DNA from: Diphasiastrum complanatum
Taxonomy: Eukaryota > Streptophyta > Lycopodiopsida > Lycopodiales > Lycopodiaceae
NCBI GenBank assembly: GCA_029204225.1
Contig: CM055095.1
Location: forward strand, 19,801,450-19,865,449
Direction: 5' to 3'
Length of the DNA stretch: 64,000 bases
Position 1 is the first letter of the stretch. Each line of letters begins with the position of its first letter. Positions 1 through 11,297 of this stretch are shown here, one piece after another. The notes beneath the pieces are model-generated. The model was not told the DNA's origin and ran no database searches. It saw only the letters and a list, made by a program, of their open reading frames with translations. The position numbers and the translations under genes were made by a program.

Positions 1-640
1 CGGCCTCCATGACTTGCAATTCCACCAAAAGCCTCTTCAACCATAGGATCTCCTTTGTTGTGGATGTTAGTGCCTTGTATTCTGATTCGGTTGAAGATAG
101 AGAAATAGTGTCTTGCTTTTTGGAAAGCCAAGACACTATGCCATTGCTAAGGAAGGTAACAAAAGCACTTGTGGACCTCCTATCCACCTTATCACCTGCA
201 AAATCAGCATCCGAATATGCCCTTAAGGCAAGATTAGATCCATCATATAAAATGCCAAAGTTCTTGGTGGCCGAGATGTACCTCAACACCCTTTTTGCAT
301 TTTTCCAATGACAAACCAATGGATTTTGCATAGATTGGCTTAGTTTGCCTACACTATAACTTAGATGAGGTCTAGTTATAGTAAGATAGATCAAGGAGCC
401 TACAAGTCTCCTATATAGTGTGATGTCCTCAAAGGATGCTTCATTATCACTATTGGAAACTTTTACATTTTGCTCCATAGAAGTTTCTACTCCTTTACAA
501 TCTTTCATTTCAAACTTTTCTAAGATAGAAGACGCATATTTGGATTGACAATTAAAACTCAAATCTTTGCCTCTTGAAACTTCTATTCCTAATATGAAAT
601 GAAGATTACCAAGATCCACCATCTTAAACTCCTTAAACAA
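1..640 (-). pseudogene. copia RT C-terminus and RNase H
   Basis: The minus strand from about 640 to 1 encodes the end of a Ty1/copia reverse transcriptase, with a YRRLVGSLIYLTITRP-type connection motif, and the start of RNase H. RNase H motifs visible are YSDADFAGD (first catalytic Asp), VDRRSTSAF and the SLSSTESEYKAL block carrying the second acidic residue. The reading is broken by in-frame stops upstream of about 311. The C-terminal part of RNase H and the 3' LTR lie outside the window. It joins the protease fragment at about 640 with no integrase between, so the polyprotein is a deletion derivative. Confidence 0.85.
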
Positions 641-821
641 TGCTACTTTCACTTCTTGTATACCATACATTATCAAGATCTACACTTTTAGAGGATCCAA
701 GACTTAAGGAAATAGTTCCCACTCCATCTATTCTACATTCTTGATCACTTGCTGTTAGAATAGACTTTTTACAACCTACAAAAGGTACAAGAATTGAGAA
801 AAAATCCTTTTGGAATGTCAT
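633..821 (-). pseudogene. copia protease-region fragment
   Basis: A 62-residue minus-strand reading frame contains the stretch GVGTISLSLGSSKSVDLDNV, which matches the segment downstream of the aspartic protease site of copia polyproteins (the G.G.v.l....l.dV pattern before GAG-pre-integrase). The catalytic D-S/T-G itself is not seen in it. It sits between truncated gag and truncated RT and is best read as the scar of two internal deletions. Confidence 0.6.
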
Positions 822-1357
822 GTGGAAATAGCAAAGCTTTGTACAAGATTGGAGAACTCATCTCCAAGACCATTTAAAATTATTTGAACAAGTTCATCAT
901 CATGAATACCCTCACTAATGATGGAAAGCTCTTTGTTGAGAGATTTTATTCTCAAGACATACTCTTGAGCACTCTCATCACTCCCTCTAATGCTTTGAAG
1001 AACTTTGTTTCTAATCATAAGCACTCTAGAGGTATTTTTGGATTCATAAATCCCTTTGAGGTAGTTCCATGCCTCCTTGGCCGAGGTACAAGATGCTACC
1101 TCCTTTAGAAGTTCATTACTAACATTCATTTTCAAACAATGTAATGCTAGTCTAGCTCTCTTTTTGTACCTCACTTGATCTTGCCCTCCTTGAGGTTCTT
1201 CTTCCTCTCCTATGACAAGATCAAACATATTTTGGAGCACAAGTAGTGACTCCATTCTTACTTTCCAAGTTGAATAATTATTATAATTTAGCCTTTCACT
1301 AGCCTCAAGAAGATAGGCTCCAATTGAACCCATTCTATCTAGTAACAAGTACAACAA
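818..1357 (-). pseudogene. copia gag (nucleocapsid domain missing)
   Basis: A 179-residue minus-strand frame shows the copia gag (UBN2 / retrotran_gag) core: YSTWKVRMESLL near the start, KEAWNYLKGIYES in the middle, and ESAQEYVLRIKSLNKEL followed by LVQIILNGLGDEF. The expected C-terminal CCHC zinc knuckle is absent because the frame ends just before it. The related plus-strand gag at 4772-5612 keeps its knuckle, which shows what was lost here. Confidence 0.85.
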
Positions 1358-1943
1358 ATGTACTATTCAAAGGCTCTCCCTTCTTCCTTTCTCAGAATTT
1401 AGCTAAAATGCTACTCTCTTGAATCTCACTAGACTCAAGAAGCAAGATCTATAATGATCTTGAACTCAAAAAGATTTGGGAAAGTGTATTCTACACAATC
1501 TATTCACTTAGAACCTTGGATTTGATTTTTGGAAGTGCCAATGCCTTCCTATGGTGTTTAGAATTGGTTTTAGTTTCACTCTTGAACTAAAAACATAAGC
1601 CTCAAACTCTCTCACAAGGATTTGTAGGTTTAATAAGATTCTAACACCATTCACTCATTCAATCTATAATGGAAACAATGGTTTTTCATAAGCACATCAC
1701 TAGTTTCACTCTACACAACTTGTTTGAAGCTCAAATATTGAAAAAACACAAAGTTTTGGTGAAAGTACAACTCCAGTATCCTCTCACACGTGTGAGAAGT
1801 ACATCTGAACTTTACACACTAATTTGAACCTCAACATCACAAGTAAACTATTAGAAAAGGTCGCCCTCCTTCAAAGTGACTCTAGCACCAATGCTTTCAC
1901 CAAAATGAAGACTTTTGGATCATCAACTAAGCTCTTTGACTTG

Positions 1944-1955
1944 GCTTTGATACCA
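1944..1955 (-). other. retrotransposon primer binding site
   Basis: On the minus strand this reads TGGTATCAAAGC, one base off the usual copia primer binding site TGGTATCAGAGC, which pairs with initiator methionine tRNA. It directly follows an LTR-like end in ACA (plus-strand TGT at 1956). It fixes the direction of the element to its left. Confidence 0.75.
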
Positions 1956-2200
1956 TGTAAAATTTCAGAGTTTAAGGACTAAAATTGATCTACAAATGAT
2001 TACAAAGAGTGATTGGTAGCTTGGGATCTTGATCTATATCAAGACTAGCTTCCAAATCTAGCTTCTACTTGACAATCTTTGTGATTCCAAGCGAGAACAA
2101 TAAAAAAAGATGATCCACGGCTTCACACCTGTGAAGTACAGCTTCTGTACGGCCTGATAAGAGAGAAATAGTTTACTCATCATTTACAAAGCATTCATCC
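1956..2200 (-). repeat. copia 5' LTR (outer end not resolved)
   Basis: The LTR ends in CA next to the primer binding site at 1944-1955. Its last 60 bases resemble the last 60 bases before the primer site of the plus-strand copy (end 3966), including a shared CCAATCACTCTT block. I could not find the other terminus; the stated limit is approximate. Confidence 0.5.
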
Positions 2201-3323
2201 ACAAAGAAAGTGCTTAAGAGAGTCAGTCTAATCCCTTGTTAAGCATCGAATTTGAGCTATTCCAAAATGGGAGAAGTGCCAAAATGGGACTTTTTACATT
2301 GACAGACATCAAGTTTGAGCTATCTCATGTGATGTTGGTTAATTATGATTACTCAATGAGCTATGTCAAGTAATACGGACCAAAATAGAGTTGTTTCACA
2401 TGTAAGTATCAAATTGAAGTTACTTAAATTTCCAAAACTTGTGATTTTGATGATTTTTTAAAAATGACAAATATGTATTAATTATTGCTTAATTTCCTAA
2501 ATAGTTAAAAGAAATCACACTTCTATTTCATAGTTTGCTTGAATGTGCTCCTTTTCTTCGTGAATTGGACAATGTCATATTCGTTCAAGCAAATTGAGAT
2601 TGGTGAGGTATCTGAATGTTTTAGTTAGTAAAGATATTTGTGGATCTTGTTAACTTTGTGTGTACATCAATTTTAATTGTATATTTGGATAAATGTATTT
2701 TGTCAATATCATTAACATTCTTGTTAAAAAAATTGCAGATAAAATTTAATCATTGACTAGCGAATATGTCTTCTGTTGAGGAAATGTCTTGAAACAGGTA
2801 TATTTATTTAATGTACAGTTAGTAGATATTATGTACTTAACATTTGGATAAGAAGATGCAATATTATCACAAAATGAAATCACGAAAAAGAGCACAAATG
2901 CTTGAGCAAAGACTTCGTGGAACATCATTGTCATCAAGTTATGGTGCCCAGCCTTGACCTAAATCGTAGGTACTATATATTTATTTGTTTAAAACTTAAG
3001 ACTGTATGTATACACATATAAATTAGCTTGTAACATTAAGCTAATCATTCTTGTAATTGTAAAATGAAATTAGTATCAACAGAGGTACAATGAAAAGATA
3101 TATTGTGAGTGCAAACAAAGCAAAGCAAAGCTTCATCATGGTGGCAAGGTTGAACAAACTACCTAGCTTGAATTCCAAATGATTTTCCATAAAGCATTTT
3201 TAGTCATGGATGATTCTAGCTATAAGAAGTTTGTATCTTGCCAAATGGGTAACCACAATCTGGATTGTGAAGAATTACCAAAAATTGGCAAATCTAGCTT
3301 GATCAAAAACCATGAAGAATAGT
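2200..3323. other. AT-rich intergenic DNA, no gene seen
   Basis: No ORF with recognisable protein similarity is visible on either strand. It lies between two oppositely oriented copies of one copia family and may include unrecognised outer parts of their LTRs. Confidence 0.5.
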
Positions 3324-3966
3324 GTAAATTTTGTACATAATTGGGTTCCACACATGTATGGCCAAAATGCCACGTGGCAACCCACTCCTAATGTAGGTTA
3401 GGTGAAGTCAAGAGAGTTGGCCATGTCTATTTGGTGGTCATCCCTACTTTATAGGACCTACACCTAAGTTTAAGGTGAAAATTTGACCAACTAGCTACCT
3501 ACCAAGCATAACTCTAGAATCTAGGCTAGGGTCTCATTTTAGGGCAAGAAGAGTGAATTAACTTCCTTATTACATGCTGGAAATCCACCTAACTTCAAGA
3601 AGGAAGTCGAATTTGCTATGTATTCCAATCTCCCATAGTGAGAAGATAGAATATTTTTGGAGCTCTTTGGCAATCTCAAGCTACTCCACTATGTACATTG
3701 AGTTTCTGTGATCCAAATGCAACCAAATCAATTTCTACTTGTTTCTCAGCTTGAATGTCATACTACAGGCTGTTTCTTACATGTGTGGTCTTGGATTTCA
3801 TTGTTCATCAGTGGTTTTGATTGTTAATGCTTGTTGTTTGTCAAATTGCCAATCTAGGTCAACTTTTCTGTGTCTAGTTTTTTGATATATTGTTAAGCAA
3901 GCATCCAATCACTCTTGTGGATCTTTTGTAGATTCATTTATGGAACTAAAGTACAGTACTTTCACA

Positions 3967-3979
3967 TGGTATTATATCC
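3967..3979 (+). other. degenerate primer binding site
   Basis: TGGTATTATATCC follows an LTR-type end in CACA. It matches the tRNA-iMet site TGGTATCAGAGC only in the first six bases and a few later ones, but its position and the LTR similarity to the copy at 1956 support it. Confidence 0.45.
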
Positions 3980-4403
3980 AAGTACAAGAGCATTAACCAT
4001 TGATCCTATGCAAATCCATTTTTAGCAAGTTTTGGTGCTAAAAACTAGTATTGAGAGGGCAAGCTAGAATCTTGATTTTGGTGAGGAGATTTGATCCCAA
4101 ACTTGGTAGGTGACCAAATCCATACTGTCCACATGTGTGGGCACCTCTGAACTTGCATTTAATTCATGGTATTCATTTTATCCAAAAAAATTCAATTTGT
4201 GAGCTTTTGATGTAATTTTTGGTGGAAATCTTAGGATAAGCTACCAAGATTGAGTGCCATTGATTAGATTTGACATAGGGTCATGAGATTTGATTAATCT
4301 AGGCTGAAATCAGGTCCTATAAACTTGTTTTACAGGTCTTGAAAGTACATCAAAAAGTGTGAGGGAGATTTAGTCATGTTATTGTCCAAAAATAGCCAAA
4401 ATT

Positions 4404-4751
4404 GGCAAGATTTGATTGTAAGTAGATTTCACATCATCTTATCTTCATTCCAACTTTGTGAGGGAGTGCTATAACTGAAATTATAAGTCCATTTGTTGGA
4501 TTAGAAATCTAATTTGAGTGAAACACTACAAGAGAGAGACCTTAGTGAGTTTCTAGAGACAATCAAATCCATTTCTTGGCAAGATTTGTTTGAAAATAGT
4601 TTTCACTTCATCTTATCTTCATTCCAGCTTTGTGAGGGAGTGATAGAACTATGATTATAAGTCCATTTGTTGGATTAGAAATCAAATTTGAGTGAAACAC
4701 TACAAGTGTGAGACCTTTGTGAGTTTCAAGTCAATCAAATCTATTTCTTGT
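4404..4751 (+). repeat. tandem duplication, about 174-base unit, in copia leader
   Basis: Two units starting at 4404 and 4578 share long stretches such as CATCTTATCTTCATTCCA and CATTTGTTGGATTAGAAATC. They differ by scattered substitutions and small indels. The pair lies between the primer binding site and gag. Confidence 0.85.
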
Positions 4752-4771
4752 TTGTAGAAATCACTGGTAAG

Positions 4772-5612
4772 ATGGGATCTGCTAGAGCATACCTTCTAGA
4801 AGCTAGTGAGAGATTGAATTCTACAAATTTATGCTATTTGGAAGGTTAGGATGGAGTCACTTTTGGTGCTCCAAGACCTTTATGAGTTTCTGATTGAGGA
4901 TGAAGATGAACCTTTAGGTGCACAGGAATTAGTGAGATACAAAAAGAGATCTAGGCTAGCACTTCATTGTGTGAAAATTAATGTGAGCAATGATCTTTTG
5001 AGAGAAGCATTATCATGTAAAAGTGCTAAAGAGGCTTGGGATTCTTTAAAATTAATCTATGAATCTAGCAACACTTCGAGGGTTCTCATGCTTAGAAATC
5101 AGATTTTGCAAAGCATGAAAAGAAGTGAGGAGAGTGCACAGGATTATGTACTCAGAATCAAGTCTCTAAATAGGGAGTTGGCTTCCATTGGAGAGAAGAT
5201 TCATGATGGAGAGCTTGTATAAACTGTTCTTAATGTTCTAGGAGATGACTTTGCAAATTTGGTCCAAAGTTTTGCCATCCAAGACACTTTGCCAACTAAA
5301 GAAAAACTTCACAATGTATTAGTGGCTGAAGAGTGTAGGATGCTTCATGCAAAATCTCAAATGAGTTCCTTGTCTTTGCAAGATGGTGATGAGAAAGCCA
5401 ATTTCTCATTCAAGGGCAAAAATAAGACCAATGGAAAGAAGAAGCATCCAAAGGAGGCCAAAGAAGAGGATGATGCATCAAGCTCAAAGGACAAGTCAAA
5501 GCAGAAATGCTTCTTTTGTGGAAAGAAGGGGCATTATGCTTATGAATGCTATAAGAGGCTAAGAGCACAAGTGGAGGAGGACAAACAAGGAAACCTTGCA
5601 AAGGAGGAGTAG
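4772..5612 (+). pseudogene. copia gag with CCHC zinc knuckle, frameshifted
   Basis: The likely start is the ATG at 4772 (MGSARAYLLEASERLNST). A frameshift at about 4826 separates this from the main frame at 4851 (MESLLVLQDLYEFL), and a stop at 5220-5222 separates that from the last frame starting near 5238. The final part ends in a basic linker and a CFFCGKKGHYAYEC zinc knuckle (C-x2-C-x4-H-x4-C) that binds the packaged RNA in active elements. The order, the KEAWDSLKLIYES block and the RIKSLNREL block match the gag at 818-1357. Two breaks make it non-functional. Confidence 0.85.
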
Positions 5613-6180
5613 GAGTATGAAGTAGATATCTAAACATACTCATGCTTCGGCCATATATGGCAAGACGTATAAACAGGTACTATACACAACAATTATACGA
5701 TGAAGTTGATAGATGCTCAGTCCAGTGGGAAAGAGAAAAGAGTAATAACTCAATTTTCCTTGCAAAATGGACTCTTGTTCGGAGATGGAAAGATATGCAT
5801 GCCTGATGATGATATGTAAATGTAAAATCTCTATAAAAATGTCATGATACATGATGTGCTGAACACCTCAATGTACATAGGACTATTGATTCAATACAAA
5901 GGGACTTCTATAAGCAAAGATAATACATGATGTGCAGAACACCTTAATGTACATGGGACTATTGATTCAGTACAAAGGACTTCTATAAGCACAGATAAGA
6001 CATTCATAGAATCATATGTCCTTAATTGTAGAAATATCCCAACTTACAAAAGCTATATGATTTAAGGCTACAGGTCTACTACATCAATTAGGGATCCCAG
6101 ACAAGAGGTGGAATAGTATTCCGTTGTGTTAATTTGTAGTTGGCCCTTTCTAGGACTCAAAAACATCATAGTACTATAAT
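5613..6180. other. intergenic DNA with a short tandem duplication
   Basis: No coding similarity is seen. It holds the 76-base tandem duplication listed separately at 5849-6001. Confidence 0.5.
5849..6001. repeat. tandem duplication, 76-base unit
   Basis: Units begin at 5849 and 5925, each opening with ACATGATGTGC. They share GGACTATTGATTCA and CTTCTATAAGCA with few differences. Confidence 0.9.
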
Positions 6181-6330
6181 TTGGGTAAGAGTTGATCACT
6201 TGACCAAGCTAGCAAGATATTTTTCTTACAAGATTAATGCAGAGGCATCTAACTTAGTGTAGATATTCTTAGAGTGGCTTTGTTAGTTTGAGCTTCCTAT
6301 AGAACGTATGCCTTGCTAGATCATCGATGT
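6181..6330 (+). pseudogene. Ty3/gypsy integrase scrap
   Basis: From 6185 the plus strand reads VRVDHLTKLARYFSYKINAE, then a stop-broken stretch ending in FELPIER. This follows the start of the gypsy integrase core (vvDrLTK.a.f....t......a..f......lhG.P..ivSD). It is about 50 codons with several stops, a small decayed remnant upstream of the permease gene. Confidence 0.55.
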
Positions 6331-6736
6331 GTCATTGATTGTAGTAAAATCCAAATAATTGGCTTCTTTGCATCTGCGCCCACCTTGTCACCCTCACCAC
6401 CATATCTACCACTATCACATTGCCCATGGATGTAGAATTTACAGCCTTAGGCTTATTTCTTGTAAATTTAAAGTATTTGGGCATAATTAAAATAGGATAA
6501 AAAGGAAAACTAAGATGCATTACACAAGTTCCACCAAGTTTTTGGTTCTTTTTTGTTATATTGGACTGCACTAAGTATTTTAAGGAAAAACATTCATGAC
6601 CACTCAAAGTGCAGACACAAGGACAAATGTGTAAATGATTGGAAGAAGCTTAATAAACTCAAAATAAGAGGCAAAAGAATCTAAAAAATGGGCATGTATT
6701 GGGGAAGTTCCACCCTGCTCATTAGGGATTAAATCC

Positions 6737-6743
6737 TATAAAA
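6737..6743 (+). promoter_or_regulatory. TATA box of the amino acid permease gene
   Basis: TATAAAA lies 198 bases upstream of the start codon at 6935 and just upstream of a pyrimidine-rich leader. The position fits a plant core promoter with a 5' UTR of roughly 160 bases, containing a (CT)19 tract. Confidence 0.5.
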
Positions 6744-6803
6744 CCCCACAACAAGCACTATTATGCTCACACCGCGCCTCCCATTCTCGTAGCAGCCCTC
6801 GTG

Positions 6804-6805
<2 letters not shown>

Positions 6806-6843
<38 letters not shown>
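6806..6843. repeat. (TC)19 microsatellite in presumed 5' UTR
   Basis: A pure TC run lies between the TATA box and the permease start codon. CT tracts are common in plant 5' leaders and some act as GAGA-type regulatory sites; whether this one does is unknown. Confidence 0.85.
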
Positions 6844-6846
<3 letters not shown>

Positions 6847-6934
6847 ATAGAGAAATTGTAGCACTTCACGAGACTTACCTTCGGTTGGTCTGCTTTTGCC
6901 TGGTTCTGGTGCAGGAGGAAAGGAAAACAAAAGG

Positions 6935-9900
6935 ATGAACACGTCAGCATTGCGAGTTCCTACCGAAATGGAAGTCAGCAACAATTATAATAATAATATG
7001 TCACAAATTGAGAATGGCTATGGGAGCCATCAGCTGCCCACCAAATCCATCACTATAGACTCGCAAATGAAAGTCACCGATGACGATGGCCATGCTCTTC
7101 GCTCTGGTAAACTGATTGTCTCTTCTGGCTAGTGCCTTCTGCTTTTTTTCCAGCTCTAAAGAAATCTGCTTTTAATAATAAAACTAAAAACTAAGCGGCC
7201 GAAATTATCTGCCCCAAGAGCAAAACATTATTCCCGGTGTTGCAAATGATCTGCCACTTGTTTGCTTTATTTTTCTGTGATGCTGTTTCCTATCGTGAGT
7301 AGATTCACAGCTGAATTTCTCTTTTAGTTGCAACATAGCATTGCTGAGCTGCGAGAATTATATATGCAAATAATGAAGTGAAAAAGTAGCATCGCTTCTA
7401 GTGGTAATTTGAAAATGTCACAACCATATTGAGGATTAACTTGCCGTTTTCAATGAGATCTTATCCTGTTTATTGATTTTCATGCAAAAACTTAGTAGAA
7501 GTATAGTTGCATTCCATCTTGCTTGCACACATTAGGTTGAATGAAAAGAGCATATGCTTTTGGAAAAACAAATTGCCGAGTCATTGTGGCAATTTGCACC
7601 TAAAGGTTTCCAGTTCTTTTTGTCCCAGCTTGCATTCGTCTCGTCTAGCTACTCACAAGAACCTGCTGCATAATGAATATAAAAGCTTACATATAAGAGA
7701 TAAGATAAATCGAGCAGTTTTTTTTGTGGCATCAAAAACCAAAAGTAACAACAATCACACGGCCATTGGTAACTGGTTGCAGGAAATCTGTGGACTGCTT
7801 CTGCTCATGTTATAACTGCTGTCATAGGCTCAGGTGTGCTGTCATTGGCTTGGAGTATGGCTCAGTTGGGATGGATTGCTGGTCCTCTAGTCCTTCTTGC
7901 CTTTGCACTTGTTACGTACTATACTTCACTACTTTTGGCAGATTGCTATCGATCACCTGACTCCGAGACTGGAAAACGGAACTACAACTACATCGATGCT
8001 GTCAAGGCTAACTTAGGTCTATCACAAACTATTCAATCTTCCTATTTGAGTTTTCAAATTCGCAGATGAGCATGGACATATGTCCATGAACTTATTTCCA
8101 CAGAGCTTATTGTATTTCTTATGATCATACATTTCCTTCATGTTTGTTTCTTTATCCTTTATAAATTTCCAATCTATCTTCTGATTTTTATCTTTTCTTT
8201 TGCGAAACTCTGGTAATCCATAAATGCATGAAAAGGAAGCAAGATAATCTGCTTGCTTTCTGTGTTGCTGTGATGTAATTGAGGCACACTGTAATCTAGG
8301 TAAGGTCAGCAAAGACTTGACCGTATACTGTAACTTTGCTTTCAAAGTACGAAGTTTTCCCACTTCTAACCTCAAAAAGTAAAAGGGCGTAAAGAAGGAC
8401 CTCGGCTTGCTTGTAACTGATGAAATTGATATTTTTCTTCAAACCGGCATGACATTGTGCAGGCGGGATAAATACCTGGTTTTGTGGTGTAGTGCAATAT
8501 ACTAATCTAGTTGGAACAGCAATTGGCTACACAATCACTGCCTCCATCAGTATGGTGTAAGTTAAAAACTTAAGAAGTTTGCTTAACATGCCAAATACTT
8601 AAGAAGTTTGCTTAATATGCCAAATACGCAATCAAGTTCATCTTTGTAATATGTATCAGGCATAAAAAAATTCGTCTTTAAAAAACAACTGGTCTATGTG
8701 TGAATGTCTAATACAGGGCTATTGGCCGCTCCGACTGTTTCCATGAGCAAGGGAATCATGCACTTTGCCATATATCAAACAATCCATACATGGCCTTGTT
8801 TGGAGCTATACAGTTAGTGCTTTCACAAATACCAGATTTCAGTAGGATATCTTCATTATCGATTATTGCAGCAGTTATGTCATTCTCCTACTCCTTCATT
8901 GGACTGGGACTTGGAGTCCACAAAACAATTGGTATGGAATCACCCAAATCTTCTATTTACTGGATCTTTTATAAAGCAGCAAATTGGTCATATTCCATGT
9001 TTGTTATAAACATAGACTTGAGGCCTACTTTTCACTTTGCATCTGTAGATTCGCATCACCGGTTGTGATCCATACAATAGAAATGTTTAAATTACAGAAT
9101 TTATGATCAATTCTTAGCTTAATGACATTTTCTGTAAATATCAGAAAACGGCCGTATTTTAGGAAGTGCAAATGGCCCGAGTATTGGTGATGTGAGTCAA
9201 GAAGATAAAGTTTGGCAGATTTTTCAGGCTCTTGGTAACATCGCATTTGCGTACACGTTTTCAAATATCCTTATTGAAATTCAGGTATTCATGAACCAAA
9301 TTCAAATTTTTTGGTCAATGCAAGCTGTTCTTAGTGCTATCTGTGTATCCAAAGTACAAGCTCATGTACTTATATGAAAATACTACTCATGGGATGAAAT
9401 ATTTGATTAGCGGCTGAGTACTTCTCTTGCAATTTACTGTTTAGGATACGCTTAAATCACCGCCTGCTGAATACAAAACCATGAACAAGGCAACGCTTTT
9501 GGGAATTTCGACCACAACAATGTTCTACATGTCTGTTGGATGTTTTGGTTATGCCGCATTTGGAAACGATGCTCCAGGAAATTTGCTGACAGGATTTGGA
9601 TTCTACAGTCCGTTCTGGCTTGTAGATTTTGCCAATGCTTGCATTGTGGTTCACTTGGTTGGTGCTTATCAGGTAATTCAAAGCCCATTGTTTCTGCCAA
9701 AATTGTTGAGTGGTTGCATAATTTTCTATACTTCTTAAAAGCTGGAAGGCTACCTTGTCAGCCTGTCCTAGAAGAAACGTTTAAATGCTAACTTTCTATC
9801 CATGAAGCTTGTAGCCACCTAACATTGCCTTCAATATGTAGGTTTATAGCCAACCAATATTTGCCTTTGTCGAAGATTGGGCTTCAAACACATGGCCAAA

Positions 9901-10267
9901 GAACAAATTCCTCCAAAAAGAAGTTCCAGTCAACAGCCTACTTTGCGGTCCTCTTCCCATCAGTCCATTTCGACTCATTTGGCGATCCTTCTTTGTGATC
10001 TTTACAGTTATAGTCGCTATGCTTCTACCTTTTTTCAACGACATCGTGGGGCTCATGGGAGCCTTCGCTTTCTGGCCTTTGACAGTCTACTTTCCTGTGG
10101 AGATGTACATTGCGAAGTCAAAAATTAGTCGATGGTCATCGAAATGGGTTGCATTACAGATTCTGAACCTGATTTGCCTAGCCGTGTCTATAGCAGCTGG
10201 TTTGGGATCAATAGCTGGTGTCATCAAAGATCTGAACAATTACAGTCCATTTAAGACAACCTACTAA
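6935..10267 (+). CDS. amino acid permease, AAP type (AAAP family), 7 exons
   Basis: Plasma-membrane proton-coupled amino acid importer. Exons: 6935-7106, 7783-8016, 8463-8556, 8717-8931, 9145-9284, 9445-9672, 9842-10267; together 502 codons plus stop. All introns are GT-AG and the phases agree. Diagnostic stretches are DDDGHALRSG before TM1, GNLWTASAHVITAVIGSGVL, SLAWSMAQLGWIAGP, GVVQYTNLVGTAIGYTIT, AIGRSDCFHE, NPYMALFGAIQLVLSQIPDF, EIQDTLKSPPAEYKTMNKA, GNDAPGNLLTGFGFYSPFWL and FRLIWRSFFV. Length and order match plant AAP1-8 proteins (about 480-490 residues, 11 predicted membrane spans) rather than LHT or ProT. The ATG at 6935 is chosen because it opens the first in-frame hydrophilic N-terminus after the TATA box and leader. 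Nothing looks broken. The substrate range cannot be read from sequence. Confidence 0.95.
8569..8626. repeat. 29-base tandem duplication in permease intron 3
   Basis: Two near-identical 29-base units start at 8569 and 8598, each opening CTTAAGAAGTTTGCTTAA. They lie just inside the donor side of the 160-base intron 3. Confidence 0.9.
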
Positions 10268-11243
10268 GCAAATTTCGTTGCTACCCATGTCAAGATTTGT
10301 CTCTGAGACAGAGCAGGAATTCCTGAAGGGGCATGTATGCTCCCCTTTGAAGTTCAATAGGGCTGGTCATAGAATTTTAGACACCAGTCTTAACTTAATG
10401 TTATCTGTCTGGAGCATTATGCTTTAAGTGTAAGCTGCTCTAGTTCCACAGGAAAAGAAGAAACCCATAAAAGAAGAGGTAAGACTGGTAGAGGAAACCT
10501 GCTGTGCTATGTAGAGATCAAGAACACAGATCATAAAACAGGCAAGGGGTCTTCCGGCTTGGAGTTTTTGGCAGAGTTGAATGATCCATGAGCTGGAAAG
10601 CTTCCATTTGAAAATCAAGTGTTCTATGATCTGACAGATACTTTAATATCTAAGATATGAATCCTATATTTCTGTTTGTAACATATTTTCCTTCAGGTTT
10701 GTCCTGTGCTGACTAATTGATTTCATTTCTGTAAATTTGTGATCATACTTACAAAAATCATTGTCCCATACAAATCCAAACATAGGGCTGTACAGGAGGA
10801 ACGTATACCTATATGGGTCATCTGCCAGCTAAATAAGCATAAGCAGCGGGATGTGCTCGGAGGGGTAGTAGGGTTTTTTTTTTTTTCTTTGAGTGGGAGG
10901 GAGGGGGGGGGAATTGTGGCGCATCTCAAAGGCAACTCAGCATTTTCAGCCCCCCGCCACTAATTCTCTGTCCCTTGTCCACTCCCCATTAAGTGTTCTC
11001 TCCTTTTTCTCTCCCCCTTAATCTGAATTCTTGGGGGCTGAATCCTGAGCATGCCTCCAAGCCCCCTTCGCGGGGAGGGGAGTGTTTGACATCTACACAA
11101 AGTGGGAAAGCAACTGGGGATTCTTCCATTAGTTATCCAACGTGTCCTATTAGGTAAGTAGTTGGCAAGGGGGAGCCATTTTGGGCTCCATACCTTTCTT
11201 CATATCAAATCGTTCAAATGAAAAAGAGAGAGAAATGATGAGA

Positions 11244-11297
<54 letters not shown>

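Larger units (their letters stand above)
1..2200 (-). mobile_element. Ty1/copia retrotransposon, internally deleted, runs off the left edge
   Basis: Read on the minus strand the order is LTR, primer binding site, gag, a short protease piece, then the end of reverse transcriptase and RNase H, running out of the window at base 1. The gag zinc knuckle, integrase and most of RT are absent, so gag joins protease and protease joins RT directly. This is the same family as the plus-strand copy at 3324-5612: the gag proteins and the last 60 bases of the LTRs align by eye. The right-hand limit of the LTR is not resolved; 2200 is an estimate. Confidence 0.8.
3324..5612 (+). mobile_element. Ty1/copia retrotransposon, 5' half only
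   Basis: The order is a possible LTR (start about 3324, uncertain; end at 3966 in CACA), a degenerate primer binding site at 3967, an untranslated leader with a 174-base tandem duplication, and gag with zinc knuckle. Protease, integrase, RT and RNase H are missing; after 5612 the sequence is unrelated. It is the same family as the minus-strand element at 1-2200 and points toward it. Confidence 0.65.

Noticed and set aside
3340-3400. GCCACGTGGC palindrome as a G-box promoter element
   Set aside because: It lies inside a presumed LTR with no gene start nearby; the match alone is not enough.
9452-9700. Minus-strand and alternate-frame ORFs over the permease exons
   Set aside because: Antisense or wrong-frame shadows of permease exons 6 and 7, which are clearly coding on the plus strand.
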